From contig SVEJ01000003.1 of NCBI GenBank assembly GCA_015057435.1, forward strand, positions 1 through 64,000: 64,000 nt of DNA. The letters are read 5' to 3'. The position numbers were made by a program, and so were the translations under genes. Below, piece after piece: positions 8,357-17,182 of this stretch; the first letter of the stretch is position 1; every line of letters begins with the position of its first letter. Below the pieces are notes generated by a model, which was not told the origin of the DNA, ran no database searches, and worked only from the letters and a program-made list of their open reading frames with translations. Origin of the DNA: Lachnospiraceae bacterium (lineage in GTDB: Bacteria; Bacillota; Clostridia; Lachnospirales; Lachnospiraceae).

Positions 8357-9100
8357 TTGCGAAGTTTTTTGGTATTGTTTTATTTGTTCGCGTATTTGAT
8401 TATTATGATGCCGGTACATGGGGTTTTGGTTCTGATTGGAAAAGTCAATCCAAGACTTCGATACCGTATTGGTAATTTTTTGGTATATTGGAGTTTTCGG
8501 TGGGAATTGTTTCAATCCGGCGCGAAGATTACAGTGAAGGGAAAAGAGAATATTCCGAAGGAACCGGTTCTTTTTGTATCGAACCACCGAAGTTATTTTG
8601 ATATTTTGGTATTACATACAACAACGGGAAAACGTCCGGGTTTTGTGGCAAAAGCAGAGATGTTGAAGTTTCCTTTGTTGGCATGGTGGATGAAGGATAT
8701 TGCATGTTTGTTCCTAGACCGCAATGATTTGCGTTCCGGCATGCAGATGATTAAAGATGGTGCGAAGTTGATACAAAGCGGACAATCCATGGTTATCTTT
8801 CCGGAAGGGACGAGGAATGGTGAGAAGAAAATGTTGCCTTTTAAAGAAGGAAGTCTTAAGATGGCAGAGAAGGCAGATTGTCCGGTTGTTCCGGTAACAC
8901 TTATAGACACGGACAAGCTTCTTGAAGTAAGACCCGGTTTTGATATTCGAAAAGGCAAAGTAAAAGTCATTTTTGGTAAACCGTTTTACATCAAGGATTT
9001 GCCAAAAGAATGGCGTAAAAAATCCGGTGCGTATGTACAGGATATGATAGAAAAAGCAATGCAAGAAGAAAATGGTGATATTTCACCGGAGCATGAATAG
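8357..9100 (+). CDS. plsC: 1-acyl-sn-glycerol-3-phosphate acyltransferase
   Basis: This 247-residue membrane-associated enzyme acylates lysophosphatidic acid to phosphatidic acid in phospholipid synthesis. The N-terminal 30 residues are a hydrophobic anchor. The HX4D catalytic box is NHRSYFDI at about residues 75-82 and the glycerol-phosphate site is FPEGTRNG near 148. PVVPVTLIDTD near residue 175 is also typical. The start appears to be TTG at 8357, behind GAAGGCGAAGAG. The ATG at 8338 is in another frame. The stop is 10 bases before the next gene, so the two are co-transcribed. Confidence 0.9.
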   Translation: MRSFLVLFYLFAYLIIMMPVHGVLVLIGKVNPRLRYRIGNFLVYWSFRWELFQSGAKITVKGKENIPKEPVLFVSNHRSYFDILVLHTTTGKRPGFVAKAEMLKFPLLAWWMKDIACLFLDRNDLRSGMQMIKDGAKLIQSGQSMVIFPEGTRNGEKKMLPFKEGSLKMAEKADCPVVPVTLIDTDKLLEVRPGFDIRKGKVKVIFGKPFYIKDLPKEWRKKSGAYVQDMIEKAMQEENGDISPEHE

Positions 9101-9110
9101 GAGGAAAGAT

Positions 9111-9674
9111 ATGTCAAAGGCGTTAATTATTTCACTTGTGATATTAGTGGTGTTAGTTGCAGCATTTATTGCGTTATATTTCTTCGGAAAGAAGATGCAA
9201 AAGAAGCAGATGGCTCAAAGGGAGCAGATGCGAGAGGCGGCACAGATGGCATCGATGTTAATTATTGATAAGAAGATGATGAAGATGAAGGATGCGGGAT
9301 TGCCGAAGGCAGTCATGGATCAGGCACCAAAGCGTTACCGCAGTGCAAAGCTTCCGATTGTAAAAGCCAAGGTTGGTCCACAGACGGTGAATCTAATCTG
9401 TGATGATGCGATATTTGATGAGTTGCCGACAAAGTGTGAAGTTAAAGCGATGGTAAGCGGTATCTATATTGTTGAGATTAAAAGTGTCCGCGGTAAGAAA
9501 AAGAACAAAGCAGCAGAAGAGCCTGCAAAGAAGAGTTTTGGAGCGAAGATGCGTGCAAAGCAAAGAGAGCTTCAAAAAGATATGGCAATGGAAGAATTGT
9601 CGAAGGAAGAGAAAAAGGCAGCAAAGGAAGCTGCAAAGAAGAAAAAAGAGAGAGCAAAGAAGATTACACAGTAA
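9111..9674 (+). CDS. Membrane-anchored basic protein of unknown function
   Basis: This 187-residue protein has one N-terminal transmembrane helix (LIISLVILVVLVAAFIALYF, about residues 4-23), then a charged region with many Lys and Arg, a small globular stretch around residues 60-125, and a highly charged lysine/alanine/glutamate tail likely to be helical. I recognise no family. ATG 9111 is used because GAGGAAAG ends just upstream. It sits 10 bases after plsC and is closed by a terminator, so it is the last gene of that unit. The soluble part is probably cytoplasmic, given the positively charged segment after the helix. Confidence 0.65.
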   Translation: MSKALIISLVILVVLVAAFIALYFFGKKMQKKQMAQREQMREAAQMASMLIIDKKMMKMKDAGLPKAVMDQAPKRYRSAKLPIVKAKVGPQTVNLICDDAIFDELPTKCEVKAMVSGIYIVEIKSVRGKKKNKAAEEPAKKSFGAKMRAKQRELQKDMAMEELSKEEKKAAKEAAKKKKERAKKITQ

Positions 9675-9680
9675 TTGTAT

Positions 9681-9710
9681 TAAAAAAAAGCGCTGCGGCG
9701 CTTTTTTTGT
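9681..9710 (+). terminator. Rho-independent terminator
   Basis: AAAAAAGCGC, a short loop and GCGCTTTTTTT form an A/T-flanked hairpin directly after the stop of the preceding gene. Confidence 0.8.
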
Positions 9711-9738
9711 GTCTGTTTTTTTCGAGTGTTCAGATATT

Positions 9739-9764
9739 TACAAAAATATCATTTGTTCCGACAT
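9739..9764 (+). promoter_or_regulatory. Possible sigma-28 promoter for the FliK-like gene
   Basis: TACA at 9739-9742 and CCGACAT at 9758-9764 are separated by 15 bases. They differ from the SigD consensus (TAAA, CCGATAT) by one base each. The flagellar content of the following genes supports it, but it is weaker than the other sigma-28 sites in this window. Confidence 0.4.
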
Positions 9765-9835
9765 ATTATATAGACTATGAAATCGTTTGATATAATTATG
9801 ATTTGATATAGAGAAGATGGAAATGAGGTGTCATT

Positions 9836-12800
9836 ATGAACTATCAGATTAATAACAATGCAGTACATGACAATACATCGTTTGGAAATGTAGGTTTGTC
9901 CGGTGTGAGCGATAATGGTGTAAAAAATGGCCGGGGAAATACTTTGGATAGTATTTTGAAAAATAACAGCGTAGGTGATATGTTGGCATGCCGATTGGTG
10001 CAAGGTGGAAAGGAACCGGTGTTAGATTTGAATGGCATTCAGATTAAGACAAAGGCCGCCAAGGAATTAGAACAGGCAAAACCGGGGGATACCATTTTCT
10101 TAAAGATATCAGAGGCGAGCAATAAGCAGGTATCGCTTAAGATAGTAGGGGTGCAGGAACAGAAAAAAGCACCTGTTTTGGACGCAGCTACGAGTGCGCA
10201 GGTAACAAAATCCACAGAACAGTTTTCGGAAATGATAAAGGATAATATCGGTGGTGCACTTGATGAGAAAAAGATGAAAGAGAATCAAAGACAGATTCTC
10301 AGAAGTCTAACGACGGAAGAAATCGGAAGACTTCGCATGATGCAGATTGATGTTACCAATGCAACACTTTCTGATCTTATGGGTATGGTCATTTCAATTC
10401 GAAGCGCAGAGCATCAGGAAGAGGTCAATGACCGTCTTCGTGATGTGGTGCAAGAGACAATCGGAAAGCTAAGAAAGAGTGTAATGGCCGGACATGATGA
10501 GAGCGTGGCGACTCAAGATGTGGGACAACTTGCGACAAATGAAGTGTTGGATGAAGGTAATCCGTATCCGGGAGGGGCAAGAATTAATCAGGATGGTTAT
10601 ATTGTGAGTGCACAACAGATACATGGTGCGAAAAAGAGTGCAGTGAATCAGCATGGCAATGCATATGCTACAGCACAGCACGCGCCGGGCACCCCGCATC
10701 TGCAAGCGCAGGAAATATTAAAAAATGGTGATCAGCCTATAATTACTGAAGAACAGATGATCTATATGGTAAAAAATCATATGGATCTTACGATAGAAAA
10801 TCTTGATGTGGCAAAGAATAGTGTCAATGAAGAAAGCCCATTGCAGACATTGCCGTTTAACAATCAGGTATGGAACGACATTTATCCGCAAGTAACAGGA
10901 ATTCTTGAAGCAGCAGGATTATCTGTTACAGAGCAAAGCTTGGATGGAGCAAAATTCATGTTAGCACATGAATTACCGATTACAGTTGATTCACTTCGCC
11001 TATATATGGGCGTGAATTATGTGAATCAAAGGGGAATTCAGGTTAATCAGGTGGAAGCCAATATTACAGAACAGATTGCAATCGGTAATTCGCCGGAGCA
11101 AGCCCGAATAAGTGGTAGAACATTGCATGAGAAGGCAACGCAATTGGTGGAAAAGGTGCAGGGAATCACGATGCAGGCGATTGACAAAGCCGTTGCACAG
11201 GGAAAACCTCTTAGTATTTCCTACCTTTATAATTCTTCTATGAGAACAGCAGAGATTGCAAGAATGCGTACACCGGTTAATAAGGGTGTAGAAGGCGCAA
11301 GTCTTTCGTTAAGCGGAATGACAGGTGAAGGTATGCAGCCGGAAGGTGCAATGCCGTTATCTACCAATCCGAATGCGGTTGCAGCAAGAAGACAATTAGA
11401 AGAGATTCGGCTTTCGATGACCTTAGAGGCAGCGAATCGTCTTGTAAAGCTTGATATTAATATTGACGCAAAGCCGCTTGCTAAGGTTGTGGATGCACTA
11501 CGACAGCAGGAGAATACATTTTATGAAAATGTAGTATCTTCACATGATTTGCATGAGATACCGGATGATGTGGATTTGTTAAAAGAAAGTCTTAAGCGTA
11601 CAGAAGGTTTGAAGGTGTTGCCGGAGTATACGTTAGGCGAGATGGTAAAACGTCCGACAATCACTGTCGGAACCTTGTACGAAACAGGTACAAGAATCAA
11701 GGCGGCTTTGGTTGGTAATGCCTACGAAACAATGATGACAAAACCGCGAAAAGACATGGGCGATTCCATTACGGATGCATTTCAAAATATTGTTGACATT
11801 CTTTCTGATATGAATATGGATCGCAATGAAGAAAATCAGCGGGCAATTCGTATCCTTGCATACAATCAGATGGAATTAACAAAGGAACATATTCTGAGCG
11901 TAAAAGCAGCAGATGCCAAGGTTCAACAGATGTTTGAAACTTTGACGCCACAGATTGTATTGAATCTGATTCGAGAAGGAAAGAATCCGCTTAATATGAC
12001 AATAGATGGTCTAAATGAAGAAATTATGCAGCAGCGAGAAGTACGCGGTGTGACAGATGAACAGCGTTTTGCAGAATTTCTATATCAGATGGATAGACAA
12101 AATGCAATTACAGATGAAGAGAGAAAGAGCTTTATCGGTATTTATCGTCTTCTTGACAAGATTGAGAAGTCGCATGGCAAAGACATTGGTGCGGTAGTGC
12201 GTAACGGACAGGAAGTAACGCTTAACAATCTATTCTCGGCAGATAAGAGCAGAAAAGTACAGGGCATGGATGTATCGGTGGATGATACGTTCGGAGAGCG
12301 TGTAAGTGTGGAGACTGCCGGTGAAAGCATCTTATCTCAGATTGAGACAGCTTATAATCAGACACTTGCAGGCAGCATTTTGCGCCATGTTCGTCCGGAG
12401 ACATTGAAGAACCTAGAGAACATGGATTATAGAAACATGTCATTTGAGGAATTGAATACGTTAGTGAAAGCTTCTGATAATGGTCAGGGACAAAGTGAAT
12501 TATTAGAGGAGATTTCTAATAATCTGCAGCAAGCCTTGTCTTATGAAGAAGATGTTTCCATGATGTTAGAAGCACATGACATGCCGCGTACGGTTACGAA
12601 CATGATAGCCGCTCATCAGGTAATGTATGGAGAAGATGGCATTTATGGCATGATCCGTAGAATGAAGAACAATCTTTCAGAAGAAGCGAGAAGTAAGATT
12701 ACAGAGCGAGAAGCAGCCATTTTAGAAAATCTGGAAGGAAAAGAAGATGTCGTGTATGGCTTGGAAAATATTCGTTCGGGAATATCTGATTCAATTCATC

Positions 12801-13297
12801 AAAAGGAAGCAGATGGCACGATTACGGCTATGGATATTCAGGCATTAAAATATCTGAATGCGGGTATGCCAATTGCGATGCGTGCGGTTGCAGAGGATGT
12901 ATTCCAGATTCCGCTTGTAATGGATAATGAAGTGCACATTATGAAGGTTTCAATCCTTCGCGATGGTAGCAATGCAGCAGAAGTATCTGCGTCTATGCAG
13001 ACGCCAAGATACGGCAAGCTGGAAGCATTTGTTCGCGTAACAGGAGAACAGTTAGAAGGTTATGTTGTGACGGAGGAAGAATCCGGTCAACGCGTGCTGG
13101 AATCTAATGAATTAACGATTCGTTCTGTTTTTGCAAAGATTGGAATGGGAATGAAGGATATTCGTCTTGATGGAACAAGACCAATGCAGTATAGCAACGA
13201 TAAGAAGGATGAAACGATTGAGACTTCTAAGTTGTATAGAGTAGCAAAGCAGATGATGATTGCTATTAAGTTGACGGGTGTTGCAGCCGATAAATAA
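9836..13297 (+). CDS. Very large FliK-like flagellar protein (DUF6240-type)
   Basis: This 1153-residue cytoplasmic protein has no signal peptide or membrane helix. It has a Ser/Asn-rich N-terminus with an OB-like block (GDTIFLKISEASNKQVSLKIVG near residue 95), long helical middle regions rich in Glu, Met and Gln, and a C-terminal domain (about 1010-1110) with PLVMDNEVHIMKVSI and PRYGKLEAFVRVTGEQLEGYV. That last domain resembles the FliK C-terminal domain that measures hook length and switches export specificity. It is far longer than normal FliK (about 400-600 residues). It is followed by a flagellin and a FliS-like chaperone. The assignment rests on the C-terminal pattern and context. A large export-related ruler or chaperone is also possible. 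Confidence 0.55.
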   Translation: MNYQINNNAVHDNTSFGNVGLSGVSDNGVKNGRGNTLDSILKNNSVGDMLACRLVQGGKEPVLDLNGIQIKTKAAKELEQAKPGDTIFLKISEASNKQVSLKIVGVQEQKKAPVLDAATSAQVTKSTEQFSEMIKDNIGGALDEKKMKENQRQILRSLTTEEIGRLRMMQIDVTNATLSDLMGMVISIRSAEHQEEVNDRLRDVVQETIGKLRKSVMAGHDESVATQDVGQLATNEVLDEGNPYPGGARINQDGYIVSAQQIHGAKKSAVNQHGNAYATAQHAPGTPHLQAQEILKNGDQPIITEEQMIYMVKNHMDLTIENLDVAKNSVNEESPLQTLPFNNQVWNDIYPQVTGILEAAGLSVTEQSLDGAKFMLAHELPITVDSLRLYMGVNYVNQRGIQVNQVEANITEQIAIGNSPEQARISGRTLHEKATQLVEKVQGITMQAIDKAVAQGKPLSISYLYNSSMRTAEIARMRTPVNKGVEGASLSLSGMTGEGMQPEGAMPLSTNPNAVAARRQLEEIRLSMTLEAANRLVKLDINIDAKPLAKVVDALRQQENTFYENVVSSHDLHEIPDDVDLLKESLKRTEGLKVLPEYTLGEMVKRPTITVGTLYETGTRIKAALVGNAYETMMTKPRKDMGDSITDAFQNIVDILSDMNMDRNEENQRAIRILAYNQMELTKEHILSVKAADAKVQQMFETLTPQIVLNLIREGKNPLNMTIDGLNEEIMQQREVRGVTDEQRFAEFLYQMDRQNAITDEERKSFIGIYRLLDKIEKSHGKDIGAVVRNGQEVTLNNLFSADKSRKVQGMDVSVDDTFGERVSVETAGESILSQIETAYNQTLAGSILRHVRPETLKNLENMDYRNMSFEELNTLVKASDNGQGQSELLEEISNNLQQALSYEEDVSMMLEAHDMPRTVTNMIAAHQVMYGEDGIYGMIRRMKNNLSEEARSKITEREAAILENLEGKEDVVYGLENIRSGISDSIHQKEADGTITAMDIQALKYLNAGMPIAMRAVAEDVFQIPLVMDNEVHIMKVSILRDGSNAAEVSASMQTPRYGKLEAFVRVTGEQLEGYVVTEEESGQRVLESNELTIRSVFAKIGMGMKDIRLDGTRPMQYSNDKKDETIETSKLYRVAKQMMIAIKLTGVAADK

Positions 13298-13312
13298 TAT
13301 AGTGAAGCAAAT

Positions 13313-13336
13313 AGGTATAAATGGATTGTAATACCT
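13313..13336 (+). promoter_or_regulatory. Leader hairpin of the long flagellin gene
   Basis: AGGTAT (13313-13318) can pair with ATACCT (13331-13336), leaving a 12-base loop that contains ATGGA. It resembles a weak CsrA-type site but lies about 65 bases before the start codon, so the role is uncertain. Confidence 0.25.
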
Positions 13337-13401
13337 TGATATGTGCAGTGGGTCAGAAAAAGGAGTTTCAACCGCTTGCTATATGGACAGAGGTGAGAAC
13401 G

Positions 13402-14787
13402 ATGAGATTAAACCACAACGCAATGGCATATCTAGCCAACAATAATTTGAATACAATTAATCGTAATTTGACAAAATCTATGGAGAGATTATCTTCCGGA
13501 TACAAGATTAATAAATCTTCTGATGATCCGGCTGGAAAAGCAATTTCGCAGAGAATGAATTCCCAGATTCGTGGGTTGGAAAGAGCAGCAACCAATGCGA
13601 ATGATGGTATTTCTTTGATTCAGACTGCAGAAGGAGCATTGAATGAGGTGCATTCTATTCTCGCAAGAATGAGAGAACTTGCAGTACAGGCAGCGAATGA
13701 GATTTATGCGGAAGAAGATAAGGATGCAATGCAGGATGAGATTAACCAGTTACAGGATGAGCTTGATCGTATTGCAGAGACAACTGATTTTAACGGAAGA
13801 AAGTTATTAAATGGTGAGTTGAATAAAAAGGGTTATGTTGATGTAGAGTCTCTAGAGATTGTAGAAATTGGCGGTGATATTGAACCGAATATATACGGAT
13901 TGTCTATTACAAGTGCCGGAACACAAGCTACATCTTCGATTACACCAATGGCAGATGGTGCAGTAGTTACTGCTGAGCAGGCAGGAACACTTTGGCTTAA
14001 TGATTTTGAAATTGAAATTAAGGCCGGAATGACCGGTGAAACTGTGAACAAGAAGATTCGAGATGCTGCAAGTAAGATAGGAATTGATTATGACACAACG
14101 ACAGGCTCTCTTACAACACAACAATATGGTAGTGAACAGTTTATTGAGGCAAAAGCATCTAATGATGAATTGGCTGCACTTCTTGGTGCAGACGGAACAA
14201 CAGTGTACGGAACCAATGCAGAGGTTGATTTTGCGATGGATGGTGGAGAGCGTATCGGTTTCCAGGATACAGCAACTGTGGAAGTACAGGGAAACCGTAT
14301 TACAGTGACAGACAAGAATGGATTTAAAATGGTATATGATACAGATCCGGCAGCAGGTGCTTATGATGCGAATATTACAGTATTGTCTGCAGGACCAATG
14401 GTTGTTCAGATTGGTAACAATGAAGGTCAGACATTAGATATTAATATTAATATGGTAACTGCCGAGTCTTTGGAAGTAGATAAGATTAATGTATATACGA
14501 ATCATTATGCTTCTGATGCAATAGAAAAGTTAGATGCGGCAATCGCTAAGATCTCTTCTATTCGTTCTGCGCTTGGTGCATATCAGAACAGATTGGATTA
14601 TACAGTAACGAACTTAGACACTGCGAATGAAAATCTTACAGGAGCAGTTTCCCGTATGGCAGATACAGATATGGCAGAAGAGATTACGGAGTATACGGAG
14701 ACGAATGTTCTAAGTCAGAGTGCTTTGCAGATTTTGACAAAAGCAAATGCAAGACCGGAGCAGCTTTTGCAGTTGTTCCAGCGATAA
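13402..14787 (+). CDS. Long atypical flagellin
   Basis: This 461-residue flagellin keeps the conserved D0/D1 ends: N-terminal MRLNHNAMAYLANNNLNTINR and ERLSSGYKINKSSDDPAGKAIS, and C-terminal GAVSRMADTDMAEE. Between about residues 145 and 385 it has an extra variable domain absent from the two 270-residue flagellins of this window. The C-terminal tail ends in ARPEQLLQLFQR, a variant of the usual ANQxPQQVLxLLQ. It is preceded by GAGGTGAG and starts at ATG 13402. In-frame codons further upstream lack a ribosome binding site. The adjacent FliS-like gene suggests a dedicated chaperone. It may form a minor filament segment or sheath-like part of the filament. Confidence 0.88.
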   Translation: MRLNHNAMAYLANNNLNTINRNLTKSMERLSSGYKINKSSDDPAGKAISQRMNSQIRGLERAATNANDGISLIQTAEGALNEVHSILARMRELAVQAANEIYAEEDKDAMQDEINQLQDELDRIAETTDFNGRKLLNGELNKKGYVDVESLEIVEIGGDIEPNIYGLSITSAGTQATSSITPMADGAVVTAEQAGTLWLNDFEIEIKAGMTGETVNKKIRDAASKIGIDYDTTTGSLTTQQYGSEQFIEAKASNDELAALLGADGTTVYGTNAEVDFAMDGGERIGFQDTATVEVQGNRITVTDKNGFKMVYDTDPAAGAYDANITVLSAGPMVVQIGNNEGQTLDININMVTAESLEVDKINVYTNHYASDAIEKLDAAIAKISSIRSALGAYQNRLDYTVTNLDTANENLTGAVSRMADTDMAEEITEYTETNVLSQSALQILTKANARPEQLLQLFQR

Positions 14788-14812
14788 TGCATAGAAGGGA
14801 TTGGTGTTTCCT

Positions 14813-15280
14813 ATGACGAAAGAACAGATGAATGCGTATAAGATGCGTATAACACAAGCGGGAATCGGTGAGTTTTGTGTAATAATGTTTGAGATGGAGA
14901 TACAGTGGATAGAGGAAGCTTTATCTGCATATGAGACAGATAATCGGGAAGTATTTGTTTCGTGTGTTACAAAAGCGCAGGCAGTTCAAGTGGAATTAAT
15001 GAATATCATGAATGTAGAAAATGATGCCGGATATGATGTGTATTCTATTTTCGCATTTATTAACAAAGAATTGATTCGTGCTAAGCTAAAGGGTCAGCCA
15101 TTAGAACTAGCGCGTTGTAAAGGAATGTTAGAGAAACTACATCATAGCTTTATAGAGGTTGCTAAGACAGATGATGGAGGCGCTCTGATAAAAGGTAGTG
15201 AGAAAGTATATGCCGGTCTTACGTATGGGGCCACAGGCTTGGTGGAGAGTAGTGTCGGTGGAACGCAATATAGCGTGTAG
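14813..15280 (+). CDS. FliS-like flagellin export chaperone paralogue
   Basis: This 155-residue mainly helical protein follows the pattern of FliS, a cytoplasmic chaperone that binds the flagellin C-terminus before export. Matching stretches are YKMRITQAGIGEFCVIMFEM near residue 10, helices with AQAVQVELMNIMN near 60, and YSIFAFINKELIRAKL near 82. It is longer than the canonical FliS at 41283 and ends in a Gly/Ser-rich tail. It lies 25 bases after the atypical flagellin and probably serves that protein. ATG 14813 is chosen as the start. TTG 14801 abuts the AGAAGGGA ribosome binding site and is less likely. Confidence 0.65.
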   Translation: MTKEQMNAYKMRITQAGIGEFCVIMFEMEIQWIEEALSAYETDNREVFVSCVTKAQAVQVELMNIMNVENDAGYDVYSIFAFINKELIRAKLKGQPLELARCKGMLEKLHHSFIEVAKTDDGGALIKGSEKVYAGLTYGATGLVESSVGGTQYSV

Positions 15281-15318
15281 AATTTTATAAGGCTGTAATA
15301 CCGTATGGTATAGAATAA

Positions 15319-15358
15319 TCGGTCTTCGTACTTGCATATTACGAAGGCCGGTTTTTTA
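15319..15358 (+). terminator. Rho-independent terminator
   Basis: CGGTCTTCGTA pairs with TACGAAGGCCG and is followed by GTTTTTTATT. It closes the FliK-like/flagellin/FliS-like unit. Confidence 0.85.
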
Positions 15359-15436
15359 TTGCCATAGAAGATGATAAAGGTTTGCAATTCTTTCGTTAAT
15401 ATGATAGATTTTTATTTGATTAGAATGTATATTATT

Positions 15437-15478
15437 AGATAATTGCGAAACATGAAGGGTTATGTTTCGCAATTATCT
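15437..15478. repeat. Perfect 17-bp inverted repeat
   Basis: AGATAATTGCGAAACAT (15437-15453) is exactly complementary to 15462-15478, with an 8-base spacer. No T-tract follows. A second small dyad (TTCGT/ACGAA) lies just downstream. Both precede a small membrane protein gene, so the repeat may be an operator or a structured leader. Confidence 0.6.
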
Positions 15479-15509
15479 GATTCGTGACGATACGAAAGGA
15501 GAGAATGAA

Positions 15510-15833
15510 ATGAAAAAAGGATTATCTTGTATTTTGTCTTTTTTACCGTTGGTTATGATTGTACTCACATTTGTTGTGCTTTTTGCAATGCTCATAATTT
15601 TTGGAGAGGGAACGATGACTACCGGACAGACGATTTTCATGATTGGTTTACTTATATTTGAATTAATAGGTGTTATATTAACCTTTGTAGTGATGATTTG
15701 GTATATGATAAAGACCTATAAGAATCCGGAGTTTACCACAGGAATGAAAATTCTTTGGTTTGTATTACTTTATTGTTTTAATTTGTTTGTATTTCCGGTT
15801 TATTGGTTTATGTATGTTCGAAAAGAATTCTAG
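15510..15833 (+). CDS. Small multi-pass membrane protein
   Basis: This 107-residue protein appears to have three membrane segments (about residues 5-30, 40-63 and 76-100), with a short loop carrying GEGTMTTGQ between the first two. The end, WYMIKTYKNP then a hydrophobic helix and YVRKEF, resembles small phospholipase D-nuclease N-terminal-like or superinfection-immunity membrane proteins, but I cannot assign a function. ATG 15510 is favoured by GAAAGGAGAG ending about 5 bases upstream. It appears to be a single-gene unit preceded by a striking inverted repeat. Confidence 0.65.
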   Translation: MKKGLSCILSFLPLVMIVLTFVVLFAMLIIFGEGTMTTGQTIFMIGLLIFELIGVILTFVVMIWYMIKTYKNPEFTTGMKILWFVLLYCFNLFVFPVYWFMYVRKEF

Positions 15834-15870
15834 ATGCAGTTAATAATATATATGAGTAGGAGGAACGATT

Positions 15871-16287
15871 ATGGTAAAGGATGATTGTATTTTTTGTAAG
15901 TTGGCACATGGAGAAATTCCTTCAACAACAATTTATGAGGATGAGAGTTTTCGCGTGTATTTTGATATTGCTCCGGCTACGAAGGGGCATTGTCTCATTA
16001 TTCCGAAAGAGCATTATGCGGATATCTTTGAGATTGATCCAAAAACAGCAGGAAAGTTGTTTGAATTAGCAACAGCGGTTGCGAAGGGATTGAAAAAGGT
16101 GCTTGGTTGTGACGGTATGAATATTATGCAGAATAACGGAAGCATAGCAGGACAAACTGTGTTTCATTTTCATCTGCATCTGATTCCGCGATATGAAGGA
16201 GATGGTATCGATTTCCACTATGCGCATAGCGAAGCCAATATGGAAGAATTAGCACAGATTGCAAAGGAAATTAGAGCCAATATATAA
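15871..16287 (+). CDS. HIT-family (histidine triad) nucleotide hydrolase
   Basis: This 138-residue cytoplasmic protein of the Hint branch hydrolyses nucleoside phosphoramidates or adenylated compounds. The histidine triad is HFHLHLIPR at about residues 97-105. The N-terminus CIFCKLAHGEIPS carries the usual Cys pair, and KGHCLIIPKEHYADI near residue 42 completes the fold. The length is typical. It has a GGAGG ribosome binding site and lies 17 bases before the ABC transporter genes, so co-transcription is likely, although a functional link is not evident. Confidence 0.93.
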   Translation: MVKDDCIFCKLAHGEIPSTTIYEDESFRVYFDIAPATKGHCLIIPKEHYADIFEIDPKTAGKLFELATAVAKGLKKVLGCDGMNIMQNNGSIAGQTVFHFHLHLIPRYEGDGIDFHYAHSEANMEELAQIAKEIRANI

Positions 16288-16303
16288 GAACAGGACAGAA
16301 ACT

Positions 16304-17182
16304 ATGAATGAGCCGATGATTGTTGTGGAGAATATGAGTTTTGCTTATGGCAAGGATGACGTTCTCACAGATGTCAATTTAATAATTAAAAAGCAGGAAT
16401 ATGTTGGTGTGATTGGTGCAAATGGTGCAGGAAAGAGTACTTTGATGAAATTGTTTCTTGGTCAGCTTACGGCAACGAAGGGTACTGTGATAGTGCATAC
16501 GAAGAATATTGGGTATGTACCGCAGGTTGGATTTCAGGCGGTAAGTAATTTTCCTGCGAATGTAGAAGAGGTTGTCATGACCGGTCTTTTTACGGATATC
16601 GGTATGTTTCATTTTCCGAAAAAGGAACATAAGAAGATGGTAAAGGAAACGCTTGAACTTGTGGGAATGCAAGATTATCGCAAGCACATGCTTTCAGAAC
16701 TTTCCGGTGGACAACAACAACGGGTTATGATCGCAAGAGCGTTAATTCAAAATCCTGAGCTGTTGATACTCGATGAGCCGCTTACAGGTATTGATAAAGA
16801 GGCTTGCGAGCTGTTGTATCAGCTGCTTGCCAAGTTGAATCAGGAGTGTGGGATTACGATTGTCATGGTAACCCACAACATGGAACAAGTGGCACGTTTT
16901 ACCGGCAAGTTTTATCATGTGAGTAATGCAAATGTGCATTTGGACAAGTCTTCTGTTCTTTGTGATGAGGTCTTGTTTGATAAGATGAAAAAGAGCAAGT
17001 CAAAGGGATTTGGTTCTAAGACATATAAGACGAAAAAGGTAGCGGTCCCGGAGAAAGAAGCGCCTTATGACGCAAGCTACAAGGGCAAGAAGGAGCTTTC
17101 TGACAAGGATGTAGCAGATGATAAAGATATGAGTCCGGAAAAAGAAGGAACCTCGCAGTCAGGAGGTGACTCATCATGTTAG
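16304..17182 (+). CDS. Zn/Mn-type ABC transporter ATP-binding protein
   Basis: This 292-residue ATPase energises uptake of a divalent metal. Walker A is GANGAGKST near residue 38, the signature is LSGGQQQR near 131, Walker B is LLILDEP near 152, and the switch His is in MVTHNM near 188. The core ends near residue 215. An additional lysine- and acid-rich tail of about 75 residues follows, which is unusual for ZnuC/MntB-type subunits. It ends in HIS-poor, Ser/Gly-rich sequence, so it is not a His-rich metal-binding tail. It overlaps the permease gene by 7 bases. A substrate-binding protein and a Fur-family regulator are absent nearby. Confidence 0.88.
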   Translation: MNEPMIVVENMSFAYGKDDVLTDVNLIIKKQEYVGVIGANGAGKSTLMKLFLGQLTATKGTVIVHTKNIGYVPQVGFQAVSNFPANVEEVVMTGLFTDIGMFHFPKKEHKKMVKETLELVGMQDYRKHMLSELSGGQQQRVMIARALIQNPELLILDEPLTGIDKEACELLYQLLAKLNQECGITIVMVTHNMEQVARFTGKFYHVSNANVHLDKSSVLCDEVLFDKMKKSKSKGFGSKTYKTKKVAVPEKEAPYDASYKGKKELSDKDVADDKDMSPEKEGTSQSGGDSSC

